From assembly GCA_017442365.1 (NCBI GenBank), contig JAFRZW010000007.1, forward strand, positions 1 to 64,000: a stretch of 64,000 nucleotides of DNA, read 5' to 3'. Shown one piece after another: positions 11,415 through 20,455 of the stretch. Under the pieces are notes generated by a model. That model was not told where the DNA came from. It ran no database searches and saw only the letters and a list, made by a program, of their open reading frames with translations. Position 1 is the first letter of the stretch. Every line of letters starts with the position of its first letter. Source of the DNA: Rikenellaceae bacterium (GTDB taxonomy: Bacteria; Bacteroidota; Bacteroidia; Bacteroidales; Rikenellaceae). The position numbers were made by a program, and so were the translations under genes.

Positions 11415-12275
11415 ATGGCATCGCTCAAAGAGATCAAAGGTCGTATTGCCTCGGTACAGAGTACGCTGAAAATCACCTCGGCAATGAAGATGGTGTCGTC
11501 GGCCAAACTGCATAAGGTGCAGGGTGCCGCGACGTCGTTTGCCGAGTACGAGTCGCGTTTGTCGGCAATGGTCGCAACGCTGCGTGCGGTTGCTGAGGTG
11601 CGGTCGCCCTTGATGACTGAGCATAGCGCCCCGAAACGGGCTGTTTTAGTCGCTATGGCGTCGGATACCTCGCTCTGTGGCGGATTTAATGCGTCGGCTG
11701 TCAAGAGCGCACACGAGGCTGTAATGCGCCTTCACGACGAGGGTTTTGAACAGGTCGAGGTTGTGCCGATTGGCGAGAAGATGGTCGCAGCGATGGGTAA
11801 GAGCGGGTATGCGGTGTTGAGCCAATTCCCGACCTCGATAAACGATTATACGTATGACGAGGTGGCGCGACTGATCGAGTGGCTGATCGAGGAGTATGTA
11901 GCCGAGCGCATAGATCGTGTCGAGGTTGCATATCACCATTTCCACTCGATGGGACGTCAGGTTGCGACCGTTGATCGAGTGCTGCCGGTTGCGGTCGAGC
12001 GATTCGCGGTTGAAGCAAAGGTGGCCGATACGGATTATATCTTTGAGCCGTCGGCTGAGGAACTGATGTCGAGTTTGGTGCCCTATGCGGTTAAGACTCA
12101 GATGTATGAGATTCTGCTCGATAATACGACATCGGAGCACGCTGCTCGTACGGTTGCGATGCAGACAGCCTCGGATAATGCCAACGACCTGCTCGATGAA
12201 CTGCGCTTGACCTATAACAAACGTCGCCAGCAAGCCATCACCGACGAGCTGGCCGATATCACCTCGCACGAGTAG
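11415..12275 (+). CDS. atpG: F1 ATP synthase subunit gamma
   Basis: Rotating central shaft of F1. The 286 residues show the two terminal helices that form the coiled-coil shaft: N-terminal SLKEIKGRIASVQSTLKITS and C-terminal MQTASDNANDLLDELRLTYN, both family signatures, around a Rossmann-like middle domain (SDTSLCGGFN). It is the last gene of the operon; a hairpin terminator follows 30 bases on. Confidence 0.97.
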   Translation: MASLKEIKGRIASVQSTLKITSAMKMVSSAKLHKVQGAATSFAEYESRLSAMVATLRAVAEVRSPLMTEHSAPKRAVLVAMASDTSLCGGFNASAVKSAHEAVMRLHDEGFEQVEVVPIGEKMVAAMGKSGYAVLSQFPTSINDYTYDEVARLIEWLIEEYVAERIDRVEVAYHHFHSMGRQVATVDRVLPVAVERFAVEAKVADTDYIFEPSAEELMSSLVPYAVKTQMYEILLDNTTSEHAARTVAMQTASDNANDLLDELRLTYNKRRQQAITDELADITSHE

Positions 12276-12304
12276 GGGAGAGCAGTTGCTGTGTGGGTAA
12301 AAAT

Positions 12305-12347
12305 ACGAAGGAGCTCCGCAATGTGTGGAACTCCTTCGTGTTTTATT
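12305..12347. terminator. Bidirectional terminator between atpG and the convergent hydrolase
   Basis: A hairpin (12305-12317 with 12327-12339, one internal mismatch) with loop GCAATGTGT is followed on + by GTTTTATTTAT and on - by TATTTTTACC. It can end both the ATP synthase operon and the minus-strand gene that stops at 12343. Confidence 0.8.
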
Positions 12348-13302
12348 TATCACCCTTTACATACCCGACAAAGAAGGGATCGGTGTAGGTTTTGAGCGAT
12401 TCGTGAGCCAACGAATCGAATGTGTGGAATACCGTAACCGCTGCTCTGTGGGGATCTTTTTCGACCAGCGCCTTGAAGTTTCGATAGCGCTCAATGCGAT
12501 TCGCGCCCTGCTTCATCGCAGGAGGTGTCTTATCGAGACTGCCTTCACGAGTATCCAACGCTCCACACCCGTACAAGCAGCGGCGCTGGCGCAGATTCTC
12601 CATTATCTGTTCGTCGCTGGTCTCGCGGCAGTAGCGGGGACGATTGCTGATGCCATAATGCCAAATCTCCGTCGAGGTCGGTACAAGGAAGGTCGAAGGG
12701 GACATAGCTGCATAGACAAGCGTAATACCTTCACGAACAGTGCCTTTCCCGACAGCAACGTATCGGTCCACGAATTGACCGCCTGCCGAATAACCGATCA
12801 AGGCGATGCGTTTCAGGTTGGGATATTTCTCACAATCCGAGAGCTGTGCAAGGATCTCATCGACAACATCGTACGAACTCATCGAGGTCCCATTGGCGTC
12901 GCCACCACCTCGCCAATCGTCGTCGGGCGCTCCCTGAATCGTAAGGTCGCGCGGCCACGAATCATTCCATATCGCACGACCATCTTTTGCGATTTTGCGG
13001 CTCTCCATAGTCTGCGTGCGAGGATACAACGGCGACACAATATAGGCATCTTCAAATGTCGTCATCAGGGTAAACTGCTCCTTCAAAACCTGCACACCGC
13101 CATACCAACCGTGAATCATAATCACCGCCAACTCACACGTATCGCCCTCGGACAAAGGCTTGTCTGCAACATAATAGACGGGAGCCTCCATTCCGTCGAG
13201 GGGATAGATCTCCGCCTTGGGCTCTGTGATAGTACCACTACCCATCATCAATGCCAGCAGTGGCAGTACGGCAAGAAATCGAAAAAGCGGTGTGTTTTTC
13301 AT
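12343..13302 (-). CDS. Secreted alpha/beta hydrolase
   Basis: Predicted exported serine hydrolase of 319 residues. An N-terminal signal peptide or lipoprotein-like segment (MKNTPLFRFLAVLPLLALMMG) precedes an alpha/beta-hydrolase core: HGWYGG at 64-69 is the oxyanion-hole turn and GYSAGG at 170-175 the nucleophile elbow with Ser172. Candidate acid and His residues lie towards the C-terminus (HTFDSLAHE), which I cannot assign with certainty. It stands alone on the minus strand, convergent with the ATP synthase operon. A promoter-like TAACTTTG (minus strand, 13339-13346) lies 37 bases upstream. Substrate unknown. Confidence 0.8.
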   Translation of the reverse strand: MKNTPLFRFLAVLPLLALMMGSGTITEPKAEIYPLDGMEAPVYYVADKPLSEGDTCELAVIMIHGWYGGVQVLKEQFTLMTTFEDAYIVSPLYPRTQTMESRKIAKDGRAIWNDSWPRDLTIQGAPDDDWRGGGDANGTSMSSYDVVDEILAQLSDCEKYPNLKRIALIGYSAGGQFVDRYVAVGKGTVREGITLVYAAMSPSTFLVPTSTEIWHYGISNRPRYCRETSDEQIMENLRQRRCLYGCGALDTREGSLDKTPPAMKQGANRIERYRNFKALVEKDPHRAAVTVFHTFDSLAHESLKTYTDPFFVGYVKGDK

Positions 13303-13464
13303 CGCGGTAATGTATTTAGGATCTTAAATCGTAATAGACAAAGTTAAGAACTTGTTTTGATATTAGCAAGGGATACCCCTATAACCTTACCGAATCCAAT
13401 CCGTTCTTTTCTCTACTTGTTGGCCTCGGCAGCGAGCGAACACCCATAGCCGCACTTACAACAA

Positions 13465-13488
13465 AAGCCACCCCTATTGGAGTGGCTT
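13465..13488 (-). terminator. Terminator of tRNA-Arg(TCT)
   Basis: AAGCCAC pairs with GTGGCTT around a 9-10 base loop. Read on the minus strand it is followed by TTTTGTTG. It lies 26 bases past the tRNA 3' end. Confidence 0.6.
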
Positions 13489-13513
13489 GTCAATGATGTT
13501 TGTTTGTGTTGCT

Positions 13514-13587
13514 TGTGATTCCGGCGGGATTCGAACCCACGACCCACAGCTTAGAAGGCTGTTGCTCTATCCAACTGAGCTACGGAA
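13514..13587 (-). tRNA. tRNA-Arg(TCT)
   Basis: A 74-base cloverleaf read on the minus strand. The acceptor strand GGTTCCG pairs with CGGAATC (one G-U), the anticodon stem ACAGC/GCTGT encloses loop CTTCTAA with anticodon TCT, and the T-arm carries GTTCGAATC. The discriminator is A; CCA is not encoded. Confidence 0.93.
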
Positions 13588-13728
13588 CCATCGACATTCT
13601 TGCCATTTTCGGCGCGAAATGCTCCGCAAAGGTAATCAAAAATTGATAATTCGCAATCCATTCATATAATTTTCTCTTTTTCAGCGGGTGTTATGAGTGT
13701 GTTTTGTTGATCTATGGCTGCGAATGGC

Positions 13729-13759
13729 TTTGAATAATTATTAATTTGTCGTAATTTTG
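13729..13759 (+). promoter_or_regulatory. Promoter of the GIY-YIG-type gene
   Basis: TTTG at 13729-13732 and TAATTTTG at 13752-13759 match the Bacteroidetes -33/-7 pair with the preferred 19-base spacing. Transcription would begin about 15-20 bases before the ATG, leaving almost no leader. Confidence 0.65.
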
Positions 13760-13781
13760 TCTAACACAAACAGACAAAATT
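13753..13781. promoter_or_regulatory. Perfect inverted repeat over the -7 element (candidate operator)
   Basis: AATTTTGTCT (13753-13762) and AGACAAAATT (13772-13781) are exact inverted copies separated by 9 bases. The left arm covers most of the -7 element and the right arm ends at the base before the start codon, the position expected of a repressor site. It could also form a hairpin at the mRNA 5' end. Confidence 0.5.
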
Positions 13782-14438
13782 ATGAAAGAAGCCGGTTATG
13801 TATATATTCTGACAAATCCGAGTTTTAAGGAGGATTGGGTTAAAATTGGCAAAAGTTCTCGCCCTGTGGATATTCGCTCGAAGGAGTTGGATAATACAGC
13901 CGTGCCTTTGCCGTTTGAGATTTACGCTACGCTGAAAACGTGTAAATATGAACAGGTCGAAAAACTAATCCATAAGACTATTGATAGACTTACCGATCTG
14001 CGTATTCGCCAAAATCGTGAGTTTTTCAACGTGTCGCCAGCAAAAGCGTTGGATATTTTGAAAGATATATCTACTACTCTTGACGATGCTGAGATAGATG
14101 AAGTCTATTTGGGTGAGGCACGATTTAAGTCCAAGCAAGAGGGAGAAGAATCAGTTGCTGACTCAAAGAAACAACGCCCACGCTTTAAATTTAGTATGGT
14201 GAACATTCCTATTGGAGCGACGATAATTTTTGAGCCTACGGGAATTGAGGTAAAGGTTGCAGATGACGACCATATTGAATATGAGGATCGTATTTATAAA
14301 TTATCCCCATTTGTAGGAACATTTATGCCAGAAGACAAACGTAATCCATCAGGCGCATATCAGGGGCCTAAATTTTTCTCATACAATGGCGAAACGCTTT
14401 CAGATTTGCGAAATAAGATTGAAAAAGAGTGTAAATAA
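13782..14438 (+). CDS. GIY-YIG-family (T5orf172/MUG113-like) protein with C-terminal extension
   Basis: The 218 residues have two parts. Residues 5-95 resemble the T5orf172/MUG113 branch of the GIY-YIG nuclease fold: GYVYIL at 5-10, VKIGKS at 20-25, a following Arg-containing helix, a Glu in EQVEKLIHK, and NREFFNV. Residues about 125-215 form a separate domain (NIPIGATIIF, DDHIEYEDRIYKLS, NPSGAYQGPKFF) that weakly recalls modification-associated (RAMA-like) domains; this second assignment is tentative. Codon use is AT-rich compared with the flanking genes, suggesting transfer. It has its own promoter, dyad and terminator, so it is a single-gene unit. Whether it cuts DNA is not shown. Confidence 0.7.
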   Translation: MKEAGYVYILTNPSFKEDWVKIGKSSRPVDIRSKELDNTAVPLPFEIYATLKTCKYEQVEKLIHKTIDRLTDLRIRQNREFFNVSPAKALDILKDISTTLDDAEIDEVYLGEARFKSKQEGEESVADSKKQRPRFKFSMVNIPIGATIIFEPTGIEVKVADDDHIEYEDRIYKLSPFVGTFMPEDKRNPSGAYQGPKFFSYNGETLSDLRNKIEKECK

Positions 14439-14460
14439 AGATTTTCTATGTATTAATATT

Positions 14461-14489
14461 AACAGCCGTGCAAGTGCGGCTGTTTTTTT
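14461..14489 (+). terminator. Intrinsic terminator after the GIY-YIG-type gene
   Basis: AACAGCCG and CGGCTGTT form an 8-bp stem with an 8-base loop, running into seven T residues. Confidence 0.88.
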
Positions 14490-14616
14490 ATTTATTGGGT
14501 GGTATAGTTGGTGTGTTTGCGCACGAATTTGGTCGTGTTAGAGGAATTTCGTATCTTAGCCACCACTTTGCGAAAGGTTTGCAAACGTTTAATCGAACAA
14601 ATTTTATTCAAAAACA

Positions 14617-15882
14617 ATGGATTTCAAATATTCGCTCAACGATCGTCCGCGTGCAGCGGCGATGGTGATGTATGCCGTGCAATGGTTGCTGATTGCTGTG
14701 CCCGTCGTGCTGACGAGTGCTTTTGTGGCCCGTTTGCAGTATGATACGCTTGCCGAGCAGACGCTTTATACCCAAAAACTGTTCGCCGTTATGGGATTGA
14801 CGATGATCGTGCAGTCGCTGTGGGGTCATCGTCTGCCATTGGTGGCGGGACCTGCGGCGGTGTTGTTGGTCGGTGTGATGGCGTCGATCTCGTCGTCGCC
14901 CGAGGTGATTTACACCTCGATTGCAGTCGGTGGTGCGCTGGTCGCCCTGCTTGCAACAACGGGCTGGATCAAGAAGTTACAGCCGTTGTTTACGCCCCGA
15001 ATCTCGATCGTGATGATGGCTTTGATAGCTTTTACGATTGTGCCTGTGTTTTTGCGCCTGATTTTTGCAGATGCGGAGCACTATGGTCTGTCGTTTGTGA
15101 TGGCGCTGGTGCTGTCGATAGCGATGGTGGTGGCGAATAATCGTCTGCGCGGAATGTGGAAATCGGCGGTGGTGCTGATTGCGTTGGTGGTCGGTTCGGC
15201 AGCCTATTTTGCATTTGCGGGGCTGCCCTCGTTGGAGGGTGCAACGGCTGCGGGAGCGGGTCGATTGTTCATCACGCCGAAGTTCGATGTGGGTGTGATT
15301 GTAGCATTTTTGATATGCTATATCGCTCTGCTGATTAATGAGTTAGGCTCGGTGCAGTCGGTGTCGGCATACGTCGAGGCGGACAATGTGCCGAAGCGTT
15401 CGACACGCGGTGTGGCGCTGACGGGCGTGATGAATGTGGTAGCGGGCGCATTGGGTGTGCTCGGTCCCGTTGATTATACGCTCAGTCCGGGTGTGATTGC
15501 AGCAACGGGGTGCGCGTCGCGTTATCCGCTGGTGCTGACGGGTGTGGGATTGGTGATTTGTGCGCTGTTTCCGCAGTTGGTGGCGGTGCTGTCGGCTATT
15601 CCGTCGCCCGTGATGGGTGTGGTGCTGTTGTATCTGATGGCGGCGCAGGTGGCGGCGGCGTTCCAGATGAGTGGCACGATGTTGGCGGCGAAGGATTTCA
15701 ACGGTGCACTGACGATCGGTCTGCCGATAATGTTGGCTCTGGTGGTGGCGTTCCTGCCTGCGGAGGTGTCGGCGGCGTTGCCTGCGGTGTTGCGACCGAT
15801 TGTGGGCAACGGATTTGTGATGGGTGTGATCGTGGTGCTGGTGATGGAGCACGTGATCTTCCGCAAGCGTGGTGGTAAGTAG
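14617..15882 (+). CDS. Uracil/xanthine permease family (NCS2) transporter
   Basis: Inner-membrane nucleobase:cation symporter of 421 residues, almost entirely hydrophobic, with about 12-14 membrane segments. The start MDFKYSLNDRPRAAAMVMYAVQW and the segment LWGHRLPLVAGPAAVLL match the NCS2 pattern; a later stretch with Glu (CYIALLINELGSVQSVSAYVE) corresponds to the substrate-binding helix region. Length is typical. No purine or pyrimidine gene is adjacent, so uracil, xanthine or another base cannot be distinguished. The ATG at 14617 follows an AT-rich leader. Confidence 0.85.
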   Translation: MDFKYSLNDRPRAAAMVMYAVQWLLIAVPVVLTSAFVARLQYDTLAEQTLYTQKLFAVMGLTMIVQSLWGHRLPLVAGPAAVLLVGVMASISSSPEVIYTSIAVGGALVALLATTGWIKKLQPLFTPRISIVMMALIAFTIVPVFLRLIFADAEHYGLSFVMALVLSIAMVVANNRLRGMWKSAVVLIALVVGSAAYFAFAGLPSLEGATAAGAGRLFITPKFDVGVIVAFLICYIALLINELGSVQSVSAYVEADNVPKRSTRGVALTGVMNVVAGALGVLGPVDYTLSPGVIAATGCASRYPLVLTGVGLVICALFPQLVAVLSAIPSPVMGVVLLYLMAAQVAAAFQMSGTMLAAKDFNGALTIGLPIMLALVVAFLPAEVSAALPAVLRPIVGNGFVMGVIVVLVMEHVIFRKRGGK

Positions 15883-15926
15883 CGCACCCAGCCGAAAAAA
15901 ACTATTGTGAGTTGGAAATATTTTCG

Positions 15927-15934
15927 TATATTTG
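15927..15934 (+). promoter_or_regulatory. Promoter -7 element before the sugar-nucleotide block
   Basis: TATATTTG matches TAnnTTTG; ATTG at 15904-15907 is a one-mismatch -33 element at 19 bases. It lies about 80 bases before the dehydratase start. Confidence 0.45.
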
Positions 15935-16012
15935 TATTTTGAATATATTGGGCCTATTGTGTTCATTAAGATAAGAATAACGGAGAACATTGTGTTGAAA
16001 GGATAGTGAATT

Positions 16013-17977
16013 ATGGGAACGAAAAGGAATTGGTTACAGCGAATCAGCCTCGATCGTTATTTTAACTATTGGGTTGTACTGCTGATAGATACGTTTGTTT
16101 CGGTGGCAGCTACGCTGATCGCCTTTTTGGGCATTTCGTACCTGACCGAAACGGTTGTGCCGTCGAGTGTATTGATGCTGACGGCAGGTGTTGCGGTGGC
16201 TGCGAGTCTGGTGGCCTTCTTGGTACAAGGCACCTACAAGATCATCATTCGCTACTCGACGCTCAAAGAGGTCGGCCGCTTTGCTGTGGCGTGTCTGATC
16301 AAGGAGATGGTTGTGGTGGCGTATGTGAGTCTGATGGTGCGCGTTGTTCCCGATTTCGGAGTTCACGGATTCTTCTATGTGGTGAGCGATGTGATATTGA
16401 CATTGGCGGCACTTATCGTATTGCGAGTGATGATGCTGGTGGCATACGATGCAATGAAATCGCGTATAGCAGCCAACCGTCGTGTTAAAAATGTGCTGAT
16501 CTATGGTGTTGATGACAAGTCGGTTGCGATGATTATGCGCCTGCAAAATTCGACCCATTATCGCATTTTGGGCTGTTTGACCTATGGCTCGAAATTACGC
16601 TCGTATCGAGTGAGTGAGCAGCAGGTCTATTACTTCGAAGATGAGGAGGACCTGCGTCAGGTGGCAACCCGACTGTCGATCGATGGTGTGTTGTTCCCGA
16701 CGGCCGAGTGTGCTCAGGGGGAGCGCGATCGCTTGATTCGATATTGCGAATCGCAAGGTATCAAGGTGCTGGTAACGCCGCCGGTTGATGAGGTGGTCGA
16801 TGGCAAGATAATGCGACAGATGATCCGCGAAATCAAGATCGAGGATCTGCTGGGCCGCGCCGAGATCAATATCAATATGAACGAAATCGAATCTGCATTG
16901 AGTGGCCGAACAGTGTTGGTAACGGGAGCAGCGGGTTCGATTGGTAGCGAGTTGTGCCGTCAGGTGGCAAAATTTGATGTCAAGCGATTGATTCTGTTCG
17001 ATTCGGCCGAGACCCCGATGCACAATATCCGTTTGGAGTTGGAGGCGCGTTTCCCCGAATTGGAGTTTGTGCCGGTTGTGGGCGATGTCCGTATCCGCGA
17101 GCGTGTCGATATGGTCTATCGCGTCTATCAACCCTCGGTGGTGTTCCACGCAGCGGCCTATAAGCACGTGCCGCTGATGGAGGAGAATCCGTGCGAAGCG
17201 GTGCTTGCCAATGTGGTCGGAACGCGCAATGTGGCTGATCTGGCAGTGAAATATAGGGTCGAGAAGATGGTTATGATCTCGACCGACAAGGCGGTCAATC
17301 CGACCAATATTATGGGCGCGTCGAAACGTTTGGCCGAGATCTATATTCAAAGCCTCGGATTGGCGATTGCCGAGGGTAAGGTCGAGGGCGCAACCCGTTT
17401 TGTAACGACACGTTTCGGCAATGTGCTCGGCTCGAACGGATCGGTTATCCCGCGTTTCCGTGAGCAGATCGAGAAGGGTGGTCCGGTTACGGTTACTCAC
17501 CCCGAGATCATTCGCTACTTTATGACCATTCCTGAGGCGTGCCGTCTGGTGATGGAGGCTGCGACGCTCGGCAATGGTAACGAGATTTTTGTATTCGAGA
17601 TGGGCGAGCCGGTGAAGATTGCCGACTTGGCTCGACGTATGATCGAACTTGCGGGATTGAAGGTTGGCGAGGATATCGAGATCGAATATACGGGTCTGCG
17701 TCCGGGCGAGAAACTCTATGAGGAGGTGCTCTCGACCAAGGAGAATACCATTCCCACCTCGAACGAGAAGATTCACGTGGCTAAGGTGTGTCAATACGAC
17801 TACTCGGAGGTGGCCGAGCAGATTACGACACTGAGCGCGCTGGCGGCTCAGGTAGATGTGCCGGCGACGGTACGACTGATGAAGCAGATCGTGCCTGAAT
17901 ATAAGAGTCAGAACTCGCGTTTCGAGCAGTTTGACCGCGAGATCGAGAGCGGTGAGCAGCAGGAGCGCACGGCATAG
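16013..17977 (+). CDS. Membrane UDP-sugar 4,6-dehydratase (CapD/PglF/WbpM type)
   Basis: Predicted to convert UDP-GlcNAc to a UDP-4-keto-6-deoxy sugar, the entry step to many modified amino sugars. The 654 residues begin with four membrane helices (about 17-150), then a Rossmann-like CoA-binding-type domain (150-270), then the catalytic short-chain dehydrogenase domain with VTGAAGSIGSE near 303-313 and STDKAVNPTNIMGASKR near 421-437, where Met replaces the usual Tyr as in this family. The C-terminal TGLRPGEKLYEE is also a family signature. It is the first of five same-direction genes for activated sugars. Confidence 0.92.
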   Translation: MGTKRNWLQRISLDRYFNYWVVLLIDTFVSVAATLIAFLGISYLTETVVPSSVLMLTAGVAVAASLVAFLVQGTYKIIIRYSTLKEVGRFAVACLIKEMVVVAYVSLMVRVVPDFGVHGFFYVVSDVILTLAALIVLRVMMLVAYDAMKSRIAANRRVKNVLIYGVDDKSVAMIMRLQNSTHYRILGCLTYGSKLRSYRVSEQQVYYFEDEEDLRQVATRLSIDGVLFPTAECAQGERDRLIRYCESQGIKVLVTPPVDEVVDGKIMRQMIREIKIEDLLGRAEININMNEIESALSGRTVLVTGAAGSIGSELCRQVAKFDVKRLILFDSAETPMHNIRLELEARFPELEFVPVVGDVRIRERVDMVYRVYQPSVVFHAAAYKHVPLMEENPCEAVLANVVGTRNVADLAVKYRVEKMVMISTDKAVNPTNIMGASKRLAEIYIQSLGLAIAEGKVEGATRFVTTRFGNVLGSNGSVIPRFREQIEKGGPVTVTHPEIIRYFMTIPEACRLVMEAATLGNGNEIFVFEMGEPVKIADLARRMIELAGLKVGEDIEIEYTGLRPGEKLYEEVLSTKENTIPTSNEKIHVAKVCQYDYSEVAEQITTLSALAAQVDVPATVRLMKQIVPEYKSQNSRFEQFDREIESGEQQERTA

Positions 17978-18064
17978 TGTTGCTTCGTGGGGGTTGTCGC
18001 AAATGGATATAAAGTGGTTGCGCCACGTAAGGTTGCGCCATAACGATAATAAATTGTACTACGT

Positions 18065-19375
18065 ATGAAGATTGCGATCGTAGGAACGGGTTATGTCGGG
18101 CTGGTTTCGGGAGCCTGCTTTGCCGAGATGGGAGCCGATGTAACCTGTATTGATGTTGATAAATGCAAAATCGAGAAGCTCCGTTCGGGGCAGATTCCGA
18201 TCTATGAGCCCGGACTTGAAGAGCTGGTTGCACGCAATGTGGCCGACGGTCGTCTGCACTTTTCGACCGAGCTGGGCGAGTGCTTGGACCAGGTCGAGAT
18301 AGTATTCAGTGCAGTCGGAACGCCTCCCGATGAAGATGGCAGTGCCGACCTGCGCTATGTTTTGGAGGTGGCACGCGAGTTCGGCCGCAAGATCAATCGC
18401 TATACGCTGTTGGTAACCAAGAGCACGGTGCCTGTGGGTACGGCGCAGAAGGTGCGTCAGGCGGTGGCTGAGGAGTTGGCTGCACGCGGTATGGAGGTCG
18501 AGTTTGATGTGGCGTCGAATCCCGAATTTTTGAAGGAGGGCGACGCTATTGACGATTTTATGAAGCCCGACCGAGTGGTTGTGGGCGTCGAGAGCGAGCG
18601 GGCACGACAGCTGATGGAGCGTCTGTATAAGCCCTTTATGATGAACAACTATCGTATGATTTTCACCGATGTAGCGTCGGCCGAGATGATCAAGTATGCG
18701 GCAAATTCGATGTTGGCAACGCGCATTTCGTTTATGAACGACATCGCCAATCTGTGCGAGATCGTGGGGGCGGACGTCAATATGGTGCGCAAGGGTATTG
18801 GCGCTGACGCGCGTATCGGCTCGAAATTCTTGTATGCAGGTTGCGGCTATGGAGGCTCGTGCTTCCCGAAGGACGTGAAGGCGCTGATCCGTACAGCCGA
18901 GCAGAAGGGCTATCGAATGAGGGTCTTGGAGGCAGTCGAGGCTGTTAATGAGCGTCAAAAGGGTATTCTCTACGAAAAGTTCGAGCGCGAATTTGATGGC
19001 GAGGTCGAGGGTCGCTGCGTGGCGATGTGGGGCTTGTCGTTCAAGCCCGAAACGGACGATATGCGCGAGGCTCCGTCGTTGGTGCTGATCGAGCGACTGC
19101 TGGCGGCAGGTTGCCGTGTGAGGGTGTTCGATCCGATTGCGATGGACGAGGCGCGACGTCGTTTGGGCGATCGAGTGGAGTATTGTGCGTCGAAATATGA
19201 TGCGTTGGAAGGCGCTGATGCTCTGATGATTGTAACGGAGTGGAAACAGTTCCGACTACCCAATTGGGCGCGCGTGGCCGAGGCGATGAAGGGCGGCGTT
19301 GTGATCGATGGTCGCAATATCTACGAACGCCACGAGGTTGAGGCTGCGGGCTTGAAATATTTGCGAATAGGATAG
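18065..19375 (+). CDS. ugd: UDP-glucose 6-dehydrogenase
   Basis: Oxidises UDP-glucose twice with NAD+ to UDP-glucuronate in the cytoplasm. The 436 residues start with the NAD-binding GTGYVG at 7-12; the catalytic Cys lies near residue 266 in CGYGGSCFPKD; the C-terminal domain carries the WGLSFKPETDDMREAPS signature. Length is typical. It is 13 bases upstream of an epimerase that would use its product, which supports the assignment over the related ManNAc dehydrogenases. Confidence 0.95.
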   Translation: MKIAIVGTGYVGLVSGACFAEMGADVTCIDVDKCKIEKLRSGQIPIYEPGLEELVARNVADGRLHFSTELGECLDQVEIVFSAVGTPPDEDGSADLRYVLEVAREFGRKINRYTLLVTKSTVPVGTAQKVRQAVAEELAARGMEVEFDVASNPEFLKEGDAIDDFMKPDRVVVGVESERARQLMERLYKPFMMNNYRMIFTDVASAEMIKYAANSMLATRISFMNDIANLCEIVGADVNMVRKGIGADARIGSKFLYAGCGYGGSCFPKDVKALIRTAEQKGYRMRVLEAVEAVNERQKGILYEKFEREFDGEVEGRCVAMWGLSFKPETDDMREAPSLVLIERLLAAGCRVRVFDPIAMDEARRRLGDRVEYCASKYDALEGADALMIVTEWKQFRLPNWARVAEAMKGGVVIDGRNIYERHEVEAAGLKYLRIG

Positions 19376-19388
19376 CGCAAGGACGGTT

Positions 19389-20408
19389 ATGAAGATTTTG
19401 GTAACGGGAGCGGCCGGTTTTATCGGTTTTCACTTGGTGCGACGCTTGACAGAGCGTGGCGACGAGGTGGTTGGACTCGATTCGTTGAACGACTACTACG
19501 ATCGCCGAATGAAGTTCGGTCGTCTGGCAGCGACGGGCGTGGCTGAGAGTGCGATCGAACCTCACAAAATGGTGCAGAGTAGTCGCTATGCGGGTTACCG
19601 ATTTGTGCAGATGGCGTTGGAGGAGCGTGAGGCGTTGGAGCGTCTGTTTGCCGAGGAGAGGTTTGACGTGGTGGTCAATCTGGCGGCTCAGGCTGGTGTG
19701 CGTTATTCGATCGAGAATCCGCACGCATATGCTCAGAGCAATGTGGTGGGCTTTCTGAATGTTTTGGAGTGTTGTCGCCACAATTCGGTGCGCCATCTGG
19801 TCTATGCCTCGTCGAGTAGCGTCTATGGTCGCAATGCGAAGGTGCCGTTCAGCGAGGAGGATCGAACGGATTCGCCCGTAAGTCTTTATGCTGCAACCAA
19901 AAAGGCGAACGAACTGATGGCGCATACCTACTCGTCGTTGTACGCACTGCCGACGACGGGGTTGCGATTCTTTACGGTCTATGGCCCGTGGGGTCGCCCC
20001 GATATGGCGCCGATGTTGTTTGCCGATGCGATTGCCGAGGGTCGTCCGATACGGGTATTCAACGGGGGCGATCTGGCGCGCGATTTTACCTACATTGATG
20101 ATATTACGGAGGGTGTCGTTCGGGTCATTTCGGGTGAAGCGCCAACGGGCGAAGTGCCCTGCAAGATATATAATATCGGCTGCTCGACACCGGTGCGGCT
20201 GATGGATTTTATCTCCACGATGGAGCGTGCGTTTGGTCGTGAGGCTGAGAAGGTTATGCTGCCAATGCAGGCAGGCGATGTCTATCAGACCTACGCCGAT
20301 ACGTCGCTTTTGGAGCGCGATTTCGGCTACCGCCCTTCGACTACGCTCGAAGAGGGTATCGGACGCTTTGTGGAGTGGTACGCGACGGAGAATCCGTTGC
20401 GACGATAA
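19389..20408 (+). CDS. UDP-glucuronate 4-epimerase-like NAD-dependent epimerase
   Basis: Extended short-chain dehydrogenase of 339 residues, predicted to interconvert UDP-glucuronate and UDP-galacturonate. The NAD motif TGAAGFIGFHL is near the N-terminus, followed by LDSLNDYYDRRMK, which is typical of UDP-GlcA epimerases. The catalytic pair is YAATKK with Tyr near 167, preceded by ASSSSVYG. FTVYGPWGRPDMA supports the same subfamily. It follows ugd by 13 bases, so substrate would be made next door. A UDP-glucose 4-epimerase role is less likely. Confidence 0.88.
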   Translation: MKILVTGAAGFIGFHLVRRLTERGDEVVGLDSLNDYYDRRMKFGRLAATGVAESAIEPHKMVQSSRYAGYRFVQMALEEREALERLFAEERFDVVVNLAAQAGVRYSIENPHAYAQSNVVGFLNVLECCRHNSVRHLVYASSSSVYGRNAKVPFSEEDRTDSPVSLYAATKKANELMAHTYSSLYALPTTGLRFFTVYGPWGRPDMAPMLFADAIAEGRPIRVFNGGDLARDFTYIDDITEGVVRVISGEAPTGEVPCKIYNIGCSTPVRLMDFISTMERAFGREAEKVMLPMQAGDVYQTYADTSLLERDFGYRPSTTLEEGIGRFVEWYATENPLRR

Positions 20409-20455
20409 ACTGTTTTTCGCCCCACGAGGCGGGCGGGAAAGGAGAAGAGTGAAAG

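Noticed and set aside
12325..13347. A 340-codon + strand frame opposite the secreted hydrolase
   Set aside because: The minus strand has a signal peptide, HGWYGG and GYSAGG; the + strand translation has no features.
13514..14489. GIY-YIG-type gene as an island integrated at tRNA-Arg(TCT)
   Set aside because: The tRNA is intact and the gene lies on its 5' side; no duplicated tRNA 3' end is present beside the gene.
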